The notes beneath the pieces are model-generated. The model had not been told where the DNA came from, searched no databases, and saw nothing but the letters and a program-made list of their open reading frames with translations. From positions 1 to 5,344 of the forward strand of contig JAEEUO010000093.1 of assembly GCA_016286935.1 (NCBI GenBank): a DNA stretch of 5,344 nucleotides, in the 5' to 3' direction. The stretch's first letter is position 1; each line of letters begins with the position of its first letter. The position numbers and the translations under genes are program-made. This document shows, piece after piece, positions 1 through 5,344 of the stretch. This DNA is from Bacillota bacterium (lineage in GTDB: Bacteria; Bacillota; Clostridia; Peptostreptococcales; Anaerovoracaceae).

Positions 1-5
1 CCCAT
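1..5 (-). CDS. Start of an unidentified downstream gene (cut off by the left edge)
   Basis: An ATG lies at 5-3 on the minus strand, followed by GG. It is preceded by a purine-rich AAAGGAA (20-14) with an 8-base spacer, 21 bases after the leuA stop. This is the usual geometry of the next gene in an operon. Only Met plus part of a Gly codon is visible, so the product cannot be read. A leucine-pathway gene such as leuC would fit the context, but that is a guess from gene order and not from sequence. Confidence 0.45.
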
Positions 6-13
6 GATGCGTG

Positions 14-20
14 TTCCTTT
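14..20 (-). promoter_or_regulatory. Ribosome binding site of the gene after leuA
   Basis: AAAGGAA on the minus strand lies 8 bases before the ATG at 5-3. There is no terminator-like hairpin in the 21-base gap after leuA, so translation of a cotranscribed downstream gene is the natural reading. Confidence 0.5.
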
Positions 21-26
21 CGTTTC

Positions 27-1712
27 TCAGTGCGATTCCGGACTCGGCGCGTCCGGCTTCTCGTTGATGGCGGAGATGAGCGCCTTGACGCTCGCGCGGA
101 GGACGTCGGTGTCCGTCCCGCAGCCCCAGCCGACCGTGCCGTCGTCCCAGCGGAGCTTGATGTAGCAGCACGCGCGGCTCTTGGAGCCGAGATCGAGGCT
201 GTGCTCGCTGTACTTCTCAAGCGTGAACGCGTAATCTGTCGCCTGCTTCAGAGCGTTGCAGACGGCGTCCAGGCGGCCGTTTCCGGCTGCGCGGACCGTT
301 TTGGCGATGCCTTCGTTCTCGACGATGACCTCGGCCTCGAAGTTCTCTCCGTCGCGCTTCGTGTATTCGTAGTCGATGATGTCGACCGGCTTGAATCGGT
401 TGAGATAGACGTTGCTGAAGACCTCGTAGATCTCGTGCGAGGACAGTTCCTTGTGGCCCTTGTCGGAAATGTCCTTGATCCGGTAGCCGAACTCCTCGCG
501 CATCTCGCGCGGCAGCGAGTAGCCGTAGTTCTGTTCGAGCATGAACTCGACGCCGCCCTGGCCGGACTGGCTGTTGATGCGGATGACGTCGGCGCTGTAC
601 GTGCGGCCGAAATCGGTCGGATCGACGGGGATGTACGGGCAGTTCCAGACGTGCTGGCCCGTCTCGCGGTAGTAGCGCATGCCCTTCGCGATCGCGTCCT
701 GGTGGCTCCCCGAGAACGCCGCGAAGACGAGCGCTCCGGCGTACGGCTGGCGCGGGTGGACCTGCATCCGCGTGAGCCGTTCGTATTTCCGGCAGATCTC
801 CGGGAGGTTGGAAAAATCGAGGCCGGGATCGACGCCCTGCGCGTACATGTTCAGCGCGAGCGTGATGCCGTCGGCGTTTCCGGTCCGTTCGCCGTTTCCG
901 AAGAGGCAGCACTCGATGCGCTCCGCGCCGGCGAGGACGGCGAGCTCCGCGTCCGCGACGCCCGTTCCGCGGTCGTTGTGGGTGTGCGTCGAGAGGATGA
1001 CGGAATCGCGGTATTTCAGATGCTTCGAGCAGTATTCGATCTGGTTGGCGTAGACGCTCGGGAGGCTCAGCTCGACCGTCGCCGGAAGGTTGATGATCAT
1101 CGGCCGTTCGGGCGTCGGACGCATGATGTCGAGCACGGCGTTGCAGACGTCGACCGCGTAGTCGACCTCCGTTCCCGTAAAGCTCTCGGGGCTGTACTCG
1201 AACAGGAAGTTGCCGTCGTACTCCTCGCTCAGCCGCTTGATCAGCGCCGCGCCGTCCGTCGCGATCTTCATGATCTCCTCCTTCGACTTGCGGAAGACCT
1301 GCTCGCGCTGCGGCACGCTCGTCGAATTGTAGAAGTGGATGATCGCGCGGGGCGCTCCCTTGACCGCCTCGAACGTCCGGCGGATGATGTGCTCGCGGCA
1401 CTGGGTCAGGACCTGGATCGTCACGTCTGCGGGGATCATGTCGTTTTCGATCAGCGCGCGCGTGAGCTGGTATTCCGTCTCGCTCGCGGCCGGGAATCCG
1501 ACCTCGATCTCCTTGTAGCCGATCTCGAGGAGCATCTTGTAAAACTCGATCTTCTCATCGAACGACATCGGGACGATCAGCGCCTGGTTGCCGTCGCGCA
1601 GGTCGACGCTGCACCACCGCGGCGCCTTCTCGATGTGGTCCTTCTTCCACCATTCGATCCCGTCCGTCGGAACGGGGTAATACTCCGGTCTGTACTTCGT
1701 TACGTCCATCAT
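27..1712 (-). CDS. leuA: 2-isopropylmalate synthase (LeuA, long two-domain form)
   Basis: Catalyses the first committed step of leucine synthesis: acetyl-CoA plus 2-oxoisovalerate gives 2-isopropylmalate, in the cytoplasm. The protein is 561 aa from the ATG at 1712. The N-terminal TIM-barrel (about residues 30-310) carries the family signatures DLRDGNQ (37-43, with the catalytic Arg-Asp pair and metal-binding Asp), HTHNDRG (243-249, metal-binding His243 and His245) and GNGERTGN (272-279). The C-terminal part (about 430-555) has the place and size of the LeuA regulatory domain that binds leucine for feedback inhibition. The length and the N-terminal lead-in match the longer LeuA type known from actinobacteria and some Firmicutes rather than the roughly 520-aa E. 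coli type. Start choice: AAGGGAGG ends 9 bases before this ATG. A second ATG follows directly at 1709. A longer reading from a TTG at 1766 is excluded because it begins inside the terminator hairpin. The gene is controlled by the T-box leader upstream. Confidence 0.96.
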   Translation of the reverse strand: MMDVTKYRPEYYPVPTDGIEWWKKDHIEKAPRWCSVDLRDGNQALIVPMSFDEKIEFYKMLLEIGYKEIEVGFPAASETEYQLTRALIENDMIPADVTIQVLTQCREHIIRRTFEAVKGAPRAIIHFYNSTSVPQREQVFRKSKEEIMKIATDGAALIKRLSEEYDGNFLFEYSPESFTGTEVDYAVDVCNAVLDIMRPTPERPMIINLPATVELSLPSVYANQIEYCSKHLKYRDSVILSTHTHNDRGTGVADAELAVLAGAERIECCLFGNGERTGNADGITLALNMYAQGVDPGLDFSNLPEICRKYERLTRMQVHPRQPYAGALVFAAFSGSHQDAIAKGMRYYRETGQHVWNCPYIPVDPTDFGRTYSADVIRINSQSGQGGVEFMLEQNYGYSLPREMREEFGYRIKDISDKGHKELSSHEIYEVFSNVYLNRFKPVDIIDYEYTKRDGENFEAEVIVENEGIAKTVRAAGNGRLDAVCNALKQATDYAFTLEKYSEHSLDLGSKSRACCYIKLRWDDGTVGWGCGTDTDVLRASVKALISAINEKPDAPSPESH

Positions 1713-1720
1713 GGCTGCAA

Positions 1721-1729
1721 TCCTCCCTT
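1721..1729 (-). promoter_or_regulatory. Ribosome binding site that fixes the leuA start
   Basis: AAGGGAGGA on the minus strand is close to a full anti-16S match. It sits 9 bases before the ATG at 1712 and 12 before the tandem ATG at 1709. It lies downstream of the T-box terminator, so it is transcribed only after read-through. This rules out start codons inside the hairpin. Confidence 0.85.
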
Positions 1730-1743
1730 CGGGGGTGCGGGAG

Positions 1744-1790
1744 AACGAAAAAGCCCCGTCTCCCAAAGAATCATCTCTGAGAGACGGGGC
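1744..1790 (-). terminator. Regulated intrinsic terminator of the leuA T-box
   Basis: On the minus strand, GCCCCGTCTC (1790-1781) pairs perfectly with GAGACGGGGC (1762-1753), giving a 10-bp GC-rich stem with an 18-base loop. It is followed at once by TTTTT (1752-1748) and TCGTT. Bases 1786-1780 (CGTCTCT) also form the 3' arm of the antiterminator, so the two structures exclude each other. That is the standard T-box transcription attenuation switch. Confidence 0.92.
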
Positions 1791-1863
1791 ATATCATCAT
1801 AGAGATCCCCGCGGTACCACTCTCGTTGCCTCGAAGAGGCCGCTCATCGCGATCGGCGCGGGA

Positions 1864-1917
1864 CGGGCTTCCGGCCTCCCCGGCGAATCGCTGCCCGGAT
1901 CACGGCGGGCTTCCGGC
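1864..1917 (-). repeat. 12-base direct repeat inside the T-box middle region
   Basis: GCCGGAAGCCCG on the minus strand occurs exactly twice, at 1917-1906 and 1875-1864, 42 bases apart. The first copy can form a GCCCG/CGGGC hairpin with the bases just after it. The copies lie in the region between Stem I and Stem III, where T-box leaders usually carry the Stem II and IIA/B pseudoknot. They may be a partial duplication of that module or chance in a GC-rich leader. Confidence 0.5.
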
Positions 1918-2050
1918 GTCGCTTACTCCTCGCGTTTCGGCTTCGCTGCTCGGGGGTGAGTATCATACGGAGGGCGGTACTGCCTCGCACCGACCGGCAG
2001 CTCTCTCAAACGCACCCGGGCCGTTCTTCTTCCCGTCTTCGCATTTGGTT

Positions 2051-2064
2051 TCGCAGTTCTGCGA
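2051..2064 (-). other. Small hairpin at the 5' end of the leuA leader RNA
   Basis: TCGCA/TGCGA with loop GAAC (minus strand, 2064-2051) lies about 10 bases after the predicted transcript start and before the bases assigned to the specifier-loop helices. It may be a 5'-protecting hairpin, or these bases may belong to the base of Stem I. Only the complementarity is certain. Confidence 0.4.
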
Positions 2065-2079
2065 TATGAAATTATTGGT

Positions 2080-2108
2080 AGTCTATCGCGCCGGACGCGA
2101 AAAGTCAA
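2080..2108 (-). promoter_or_regulatory. Housekeeping (sigma-A type) promoter of the leuA operon
   Basis: The -35 box TTGACT (2108-2103) and -10 box TAGACT (2085-2080) are separated by exactly 17 bases. They match the consensus in 5 of 6 and 4 of 6 positions. Transcription should start near 2074-2072, just before the T-box Stem I sequence. The promoter sits about 32 bases beyond the U-tract of the gltX terminator, so leuA is an independent unit. Confidence 0.75.
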
Positions 2109-2140
2109 GAAAAAGTTGCGGAATTTTCGCAAAATTCATT

Positions 2141-2181
2141 CAAAAAAGAAGGCGGATCCCGCGTTCCGCGCGGGATCCGCC
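2141..2181 (-). terminator. Intrinsic terminator of gltX
   Basis: A perfect 13-bp inverted repeat, GGCGGATCCCGCG (2181-2169 on the minus strand) with its complement (2163-2151), encloses a 5-base loop. It is followed by TTCTTTTTTG (2150-2141). It begins 23 bases after the gltX stop codon and should end the ahcY-gltX transcript before the leuA promoter. Confidence 0.93.
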
Positions 2182-2204
2182 GCTATTGCGCGTTTTCGGG
2201 CCGT

Positions 2205-3974
2205 TTACGCGCCGCCGAGCGCCCGTTTGATCCGTGCCTGGACGAGCGGTTCGCCCATGATCTGCTGGATCGTCCAGAGGTCGGGGCTGTTCCGCCTGCC
2301 CGTGACGGCGACGCGGATCACGGTCGAGACGTGGCCGACGTGGCCCTTGTAGAGTTCGGGATTCTTCTTGAAATCCTTCGGCTTTCCGGCGTACCCGAGG
2401 TGTTCCGCGTACGAGCGGACCTTGTCGAACCAGACGGAATTGTCGTCCTCCGGATAGTACCGCGCGAGATAGCCCTCGAGGATCTCCGGGATGTCCTCCG
2501 CGGGGACCTCCTCGGGGAACGTGTCTTCCGGGACGAACGTCTCGTCGAAGAAGTAGGAGAAGTACTCGACGATCTGTTTCGCGTAGACGAGATCCTTGCG
2601 CGGCTTTTCACCGGTGCGGTCGATCGAGAGGATCCGGAGCATCTTCGCTTCGTTCGCGCGGAAGAGCTCATAGAGGTCGACGGCGTCCGCCGCCGCCGGA
2701 TCCTCCGGATCGCAGTACATGCGCGTCTTCGGGTCGTACGCGCGCCCGTACCGTTCCGCCCAGTCGAGCAGGAACGCGTACAGTTCCTCCGCCGGCTTCC
2801 GGACGAGCACGTCCTTCGAGACGTCGTTCAGCTTGTTCAGGTCGAACAGCGTTCCCGACGACGACATCTTTTCGGTCGTAAAGCGGAACGATTCCCAGTC
2901 CGCGTCGGGATTCGCGATCCGCCATTCCTCGAAGTTCGAGTTCAGGATCGTGAGCAGGTATTCGCGGACGGCGTCGGGGTGGTAGCCCTCGCTCCGGTAG
3001 TAGTTCAGCGAGAGCTCGGGGTCCTTCCGCTTCGACAGCTTCCGCTTCGTATCGCCGTCCATCTTCATCAGGACGGTCGTATGGCAGAACACGGGCGGTT
3101 CCCAGCCGAGCGCGCTGAAGATCTGGACGTGGATCGGCAGCGACGACAGCCACTCCTCGCCGCGCACGACGTGGGTCGTGCCCATCAGGTGATCGTCGAT
3201 GACGTGGGCGAAGTGGTAGGTCGGGATGCCGTTCTGTTTGAGCAGGACGACGTCCTGGTAGTTTTCAGGCATCGTGAGGCGGCCGCGGATCCCGTCCGTG
3301 ACGGTGAACATATGGGAAGCCTTCTCCTCCTCGGTCAGTTTACAGTCCGCCGCGGAGATGTCGATTCCCTCGGAGCGGAAGCGCAGCGTGAACTTCTTCC
3401 CCGCCGCGAGTTCGGCTTCGATGTCCTCCATCGGCCGGTTGCGCCAGACGGCCCACTTGCCGTGGTAGCCGGGGTTCGCCTTCTCCGCTTCCTGGGTCTC
3501 GCGCATCGCCGCGAGCTCCTCCTCCGAGGCAAAGCACGGATACGCCTTTCCCTCGCGCACGAGCTGTTTCGCGAACGTCTGGTAGATCTCCGCGCGGTCG
3601 CTCTGGTAGTACGGTCCGTACGCGCCGACGTCGGTCGCCTTGCCGTTCTTCATCTCACCGAGCGCGCCCTCGTCGAAGCGGACGTTGAAGTACGCGAGCG
3701 AGGAGATGACGGCCTCGACGGCGCCCTCCACCTCACGCTTGTTGTCCGTGTCCTCGATGCGCAGGAAAAAGACGCCTTCGGACTGGTGGGCGAGCCGTTC
3801 GCCCGTAAAGGCACCGTAGAGATTGCCGAGATGGATGAAGCCCGTCGGAGACGGCGCGAGGCGCGTCACCTTCGCTCCCTCCGGGAGCACGCGCGGCGGG
3901 AACGCCGCGATCCAGTCGGCCGGTGTTTTCGTAATGTGCGGGAACAGCAGTTCCGCGAGTTTTTCGTAGTTCAT
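2205..3974 (-). CDS. gltX: Glutamyl-tRNA synthetase, N-terminally extended clostridial form
   Basis: A cytoplasmic class I synthetase that attaches glutamate to tRNA-Glu. In organisms lacking GlnRS such enzymes may also charge tRNA-Gln, which cannot be judged here. Length is 589 aa, against about 470-490 for the common bacterial form. The first 37 residues precede the usual start of the Rossmann fold. The ATP site shows RLAPSPTGFIHLGN (38-51, HIGH-equivalent HLGN at 48-51) and KLSKR (312-316, KMSKS-equivalent). FLRIEDTD (70-77) is the glutamate-recognition strand. The helical tRNA-binding part (about 385-589) is longer than usual. Only one Cys (147) stands in YPCFASEEE, so the four-ligand zinc site of some GluRS enzymes is absent. 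Start choice: ATG at 3974 has AGGTG (3985-3981) six bases upstream. A GTG at 3983 overlaps that ribosome site and is rejected. A strong terminator follows. No convincing private promoter was seen, so cotranscription with ahcY is likely. Confidence 0.95.
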   Translation of the reverse strand: MNYEKLAELLFPHITKTPADWIAAFPPRVLPEGAKVTRLAPSPTGFIHLGNLYGAFTGERLAHQSEGVFFLRIEDTDNKREVEGAVEAVISSLAYFNVRFDEGALGEMKNGKATDVGAYGPYYQSDRAEIYQTFAKQLVREGKAYPCFASEEELAAMRETQEAEKANPGYHGKWAVWRNRPMEDIEAELAAGKKFTLRFRSEGIDISAADCKLTEEEKASHMFTVTDGIRGRLTMPENYQDVVLLKQNGIPTYHFAHVIDDHLMGTTHVVRGEEWLSSLPIHVQIFSALGWEPPVFCHTTVLMKMDGDTKRKLSKRKDPELSLNYYRSEGYHPDAVREYLLTILNSNFEEWRIANPDADWESFRFTTEKMSSSGTLFDLNKLNDVSKDVLVRKPAEELYAFLLDWAERYGRAYDPKTRMYCDPEDPAAADAVDLYELFRANEAKMLRILSIDRTGEKPRKDLVYAKQIVEYFSYFFDETFVPEDTFPEEVPAEDIPEILEGYLARYYPEDDNSVWFDKVRSYAEHLGYAGKPKDFKKNPELYKGHVGHVSTVIRVAVTGRRNSPDLWTIQQIMGEPLVQARIKRALGGA

Positions 3975-3980
3975 ATGCGA

Positions 3981-3985
3981 CACCT
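3981..3985 (-). promoter_or_regulatory. Ribosome binding site of gltX
   Basis: AGGTG on the minus strand ends six bases before the ATG at 3974. It lies only 3 bases outside the base of the large inverted repeat (3989-4133) and 8 bases from the local hairpin ending at 3994. Folding of that RNA could therefore affect access to it. The last three bases of the motif form the in-frame GTG that makes the open frame look longer. Confidence 0.65.
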
Positions 3986-3988
3986 GTG

Positions 3989-4133
3989 TTCGTGGCGTCT
4001 GAACGGTCTGCGAAAACCGTGTGAGACGCCGGTACTTAACGATTGACGGCCGAAGCGGCGGCAGAGTTTAGTACCGCTGCGTCGAACGCCGAGCGAGAGC
4101 GTGTTTTCACAGACCGTTTAGACCTGCCACGAA
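3989..4133 (-). repeat. Long nested inverted repeat spanning the ahcY stop and the ahcY-gltX gap
   Basis: The outer arms are 3989-4017 and 4103-4133. Their cores 4002-4017 and 4103-4118 match in 15 of 16 positions. The match continues outward with one more mismatch (4001/4119) and then, after a 2-base bulge (4124-4125), eight further pairs (3989-3996 with 4126-4133). A second stem lies inside: 4025-4029 with 4079-4083, and 4030-4040 with 4066-4076 (10 of 11). It is capped by GCCG/CGGC (4049-4052 with 4056-4059). The right arm includes the last codons and stop of ahcY. No U-tract follows, so it is not a plain intrinsic terminator. It could be an RNA processing or stability structure, a leader controlling gltX, a quasipalindrome formed by template switching, or a small terminal-inverted-repeat remnant. 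The pairing is directly visible; the function is unknown. Confidence 0.8.
3994..4030 (-). other. Local hairpin in the gltX leader that competes with the large stem
   Basis: On the minus strand, GGCGTCT (4030-4024) pairs with AGACGCC (4000-3994), and inside it ACGGT (4020-4016) pairs with ACCGT (4007-4003), with a small internal loop and an 8-base apical loop. These bases are also one arm of the long stem 3989-4133 and part of its inner stem, so the two folds exclude each other. The hairpin ends 8 bases before the gltX ribosome site. Confidence 0.6.
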
Positions 4134-5344
4134 GAAAGATAACGCTTCTGTTCCTCGGTCAGCTCGTCGATCCGGATCCCCCACGCGGCGAGCTTGCGCC
4201 TCGCGATGCGTTCGTCGATCTCGTCCGAAACGTCGTAGAGGCGGTTTTCGAGTTTGCCGCGGTGTTCGAGCACGTACAGCGCCGACAGCGCCTGAACGGC
4301 GAACGAGAGGTCCATGATCTCCGCCGGATGGCCGTCGCCCGCGGCGATGTTGACGAGGCGCCCCTCCGCGATCACGGCGACCGTCCTTCCGTTCGGCAGC
4401 GTGTAGCCGACGACGTTGTTCCGGAGGAGCGTCTTCTTCACCGCGAACGATTCGAGCGCGGGCATATCGACCTCGACGTTGAAGTGGCCCGCGTTCGAGA
4501 GGATCGCGCCGTCCTTCATCTTCATCATATGGGCGGTCGTGATGACCTTTTCGCAGCCCGTGACGGTGCAGAAGAAGTCGCCGACCGGGGCGGCCTCGTC
4601 CATCGTCATCACGCGGTAGCCGTCCATCACGGCCTCCATCGCCGCGACGGGGTCGACCTCGGTGACGATGACGCGCGCGCCGAGCGAAGCGAGGCGCATG
4701 GCGACGCCCTTTCCGCACCAGCCGTAGCCGGCCACGACGGCGTCCTTTCCCGCAAGGATCAGATTCGTGTTCTGCATCAGAGCCGTCACGACGGACTGGC
4801 CCGTTCCGTAGCGGTTGTCGAAGAAGTGCTTGCACTTCGCGTCGTTGACGGCGACCATCGGGAACTTCAGAACGCCTTCGCGCTCCATCGCGCGGAGGCG
4901 GTGGATGCCCGTCGTCGTCTCCTCGCAGCCGCCGATCACGCATTCCGCGAGATCCGGCCGTTTCGTGTGGAGCAGCCCGACGAGATCGCCGCCGTCGTCG
5001 ATGATCAGGTGGGGTCTGTGTTCGAGCGTCTGTTCGATGTGGCGCGCGTACTCCGCGTCGGTCGCGCCGTGGTACGCGTAGACGGACATGCCGGGATTCG
5101 TTCCGCCGTTTCCGCGGACGAGCGCCGCTGCGACGTCGTCCTGGGTCGAGAGGACGTTCGAGCCGGTCACGGCCATCTCCGCGCCGCCGGCCGCGAAGAC
5201 CTCGCAGAGATACGCCGTCTTCGCTTCGAGGTGGACGGACAGGGAGACGCGAAGACCCCGGAACGGCTTCGTTTCGGTGAATTCCGCCTCCAGGGCGCTG
5301 AGGAGCGGCATATACCGCTTCACCCATTCGATCTTTCTCCGGCC
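4118..5344 (-). CDS. ahcY: Adenosylhomocysteinase, short Thermotoga/archaeal type (5' end beyond the window)
   Basis: Splits S-adenosylhomocysteine reversibly into adenosine and homocysteine, relieving product inhibition of methyltransferases. It is a cytoplasmic NAD-dependent enzyme, usually a tetramer. Counting from 5344, 408 residues are visible and the frame stays open to the edge. A GTG at 5323 looks like a start but lies inside KIEWVKRYMPLL, which matches the internal Trp-Val-x-Arg-Tyr-Met-Pro region of family members. The gene is therefore cut off, probably missing only a few residues. Substrate and catalytic motifs: HLEAKTA (38-44), DDGGD (116-120), EETTTG (141-146), Lys172, Asp176, Asn177 and NAGHFN (284-289). 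The NAD site is AGYGWCGKG (205-213) with acidic VTEVDP (227-232). The insertion of about 40 residues found in many bacterial and plant enzymes is absent. The position of human Cys195 is Thr. The C-terminus, KRYLSSWQV, keeps the Lys and Tyr of the tail that reaches the neighbouring subunit. The stop lies within the large inverted repeat shared with the gltX leader. Confidence 0.94.
   Translation of the reverse strand, partial: GRRKIEWVKRYMPLLSALEAEFTETKPFRGLRVSLSVHLEAKTAYLCEVFAAGGAEMAVTGSNVLSTQDDVAAALVRGNGGTNPGMSVYAYHGATDAEYARHIEQTLEHRPHLIIDDGGDLVGLLHTKRPDLAECVIGGCEETTTGIHRLRAMEREGVLKFPMVAVNDAKCKHFFDNRYGTGQSVVTALMQNTNLILAGKDAVVAGYGWCGKGVAMRLASLGARVIVTEVDPVAAMEAVMDGYRVMTMDEAAPVGDFFCTVTGCEKVITTAHMMKMKDGAILSNAGHFNVEVDMPALESFAVKKTLLRNNVVGYTLPNGRTVAVIAEGRLVNIAAGDGHPAEIMDLSFAVQALSALYVLEHRGKLENRLYDVSDEIDERIARRKLAAWGIRIDELTEEQKRYLSSWQV

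Larger units (their letters stand above)
1748..2075 (-). promoter_or_regulatory. T-box riboswitch, leucine-specific leader of leuA
   Basis: This cis-acting RNA binds uncharged tRNA and lets transcription proceed into leuA. The T-box AGAGTGGTACCGCG is at 1823-1810. The antiterminator pairs AGAG (1823-1820) with CTCT (1783-1780) and GCG (1812-1810) with CGT (1786-1784), leaving the conserved seven-base bulge TGGTACC that contacts the tRNA acceptor end. Stem I has a distal hairpin CTGCC/GGCAG (2000-1996 with 1984-1980) preceded by AGAGAG. Its specifier loop is bounded by ACGG/CCGT (2024-2021 with 1970-1967) and CGGG/CCCG (2035-2032 with 1954-1951). Within the loop, CTC (1960-1958) followed by A (1957) is the likely specifier, a Leu codon read by tRNA-Leu(GAG). 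Stem III is GCCTC/GAGGC, just before the T-box. Element class is near certain. The specifier is inferred from loop position, the purine that follows, and agreement with leuA. TAC (1962-1960) overlaps it but is followed by T. Confidence 0.95.

Noticed and set aside
30..1802. A 590-codon open frame on the plus strand opposite leuA
   Set aside because: Its composition is dominated by Arg, Val, Asp, Ala and Leu with no recognisable domain. It is the mirror of leuA codon bias in GC-rich DNA, and it runs across the T-box terminator.
2823..2870. EKMSSSG in gltX (about residues 368-374) as the KMSKS loop
   Set aside because: It lies after the true KLSKR motif (312-316), in the segment leading into FDLNKLND, which is a separate conserved part of GluRS. 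The resemblance is accidental.
3994..4030. Intrinsic terminator between ahcY and gltX
   Set aside because: The hairpin is stable but no T-run follows it on either strand, so factor-independent termination is not supported.
2331..4046. A 571-codon open frame on the plus strand opposite gltX
   Set aside because: Same reason: it is rich in Arg, Val, Asp, Leu and Glu, matches no family I know, and lies fully antisense to a well-supported synthetase gene.
4066..4081. T-box-like TAGTACCGC on the plus strand in the ahcY-gltX gap
   Set aside because: It differs from the TGGNACCGC core, points away from gltX, has no terminator after it and no plus-strand gene to control. It is part of the inner stem of the inverted repeat.
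4041..4102. A promoter for gltX, or a tRNA gene, in the ahcY-gltX gap
   Set aside because: No pair of -35 and -10 boxes with proper spacing was found toward gltX. The TTCGA-containing hairpin lacks the stem and loop lengths of a tRNA T-arm, and no cloverleaf can be drawn.
4107..5327. A 406-codon minus-strand frame overlapping ahcY in another phase
   Set aside because: It is an Arg/Gly/Pro-rich out-of-frame reading of ahcY. The in-frame product carries all SAH hydrolase motifs.

Overview
The window holds three bacterial genes, all on the minus strand and all housekeeping or biosynthetic. In transcription order (right to left) they are ahcY (adenosylhomocysteinase, start beyond the right edge), gltX (glutamyl-tRNA synthetase, long form) and leuA (2-isopropylmalate synthase). 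The first codons of one more gene lie at the left edge. Four things together suggest a high-GC member of the Clostridia or a related Firmicute: a T-box leader in front of leuA, the N-terminally extended GluRS, the short Thermotoga/archaeal-type SAH hydrolase, and textbook sigma-A promoter and intrinsic terminators. This placement is an inference; no marker gene is present.

Layout. Positions 4118-5344 are the body of ahcY. Positions 3984-4117 are a 134-base gap that, together with the last codons of ahcY, forms an unusually long nested inverted repeat (3989-4133) ending just before the gltX ribosome binding site. Positions 2205-3974 are gltX, closed by a strong intrinsic terminator (2141-2181). 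A clear promoter (2080-2108) follows within about 32 bases, then a leader of roughly 360 bases (about 2073-1713). This leader is a leucine T-box riboswitch: specifier CTC at 1960-1958, T-box motif at 1823-1810, and overlapping antiterminator and terminator. leuA follows (27-1712), and 21 bases after its stop a new ATG with a good Shine-Dalgarno appears at 5-3, so leuA probably heads a leucine-biosynthesis operon running off the left edge.

How the parts work. leuA and its downstream neighbour form their own transcription unit, switched on when tRNA-Leu is uncharged. It is insulated from gltX by the gltX terminator. ahcY recycles S-adenosylhomocysteine from methylation reactions and gltX charges tRNA-Glu. 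They have no pathway link and may share a transcript, because no convincing promoter was found between them. The least explained element is the large ahcY-gltX inverted repeat: one arm overlaps the ahcY stop codon, and it can refold into a competing local hairpin beside the gltX start. I see no mobile element gene, CRISPR array, phage gene or clearly novel protein system.
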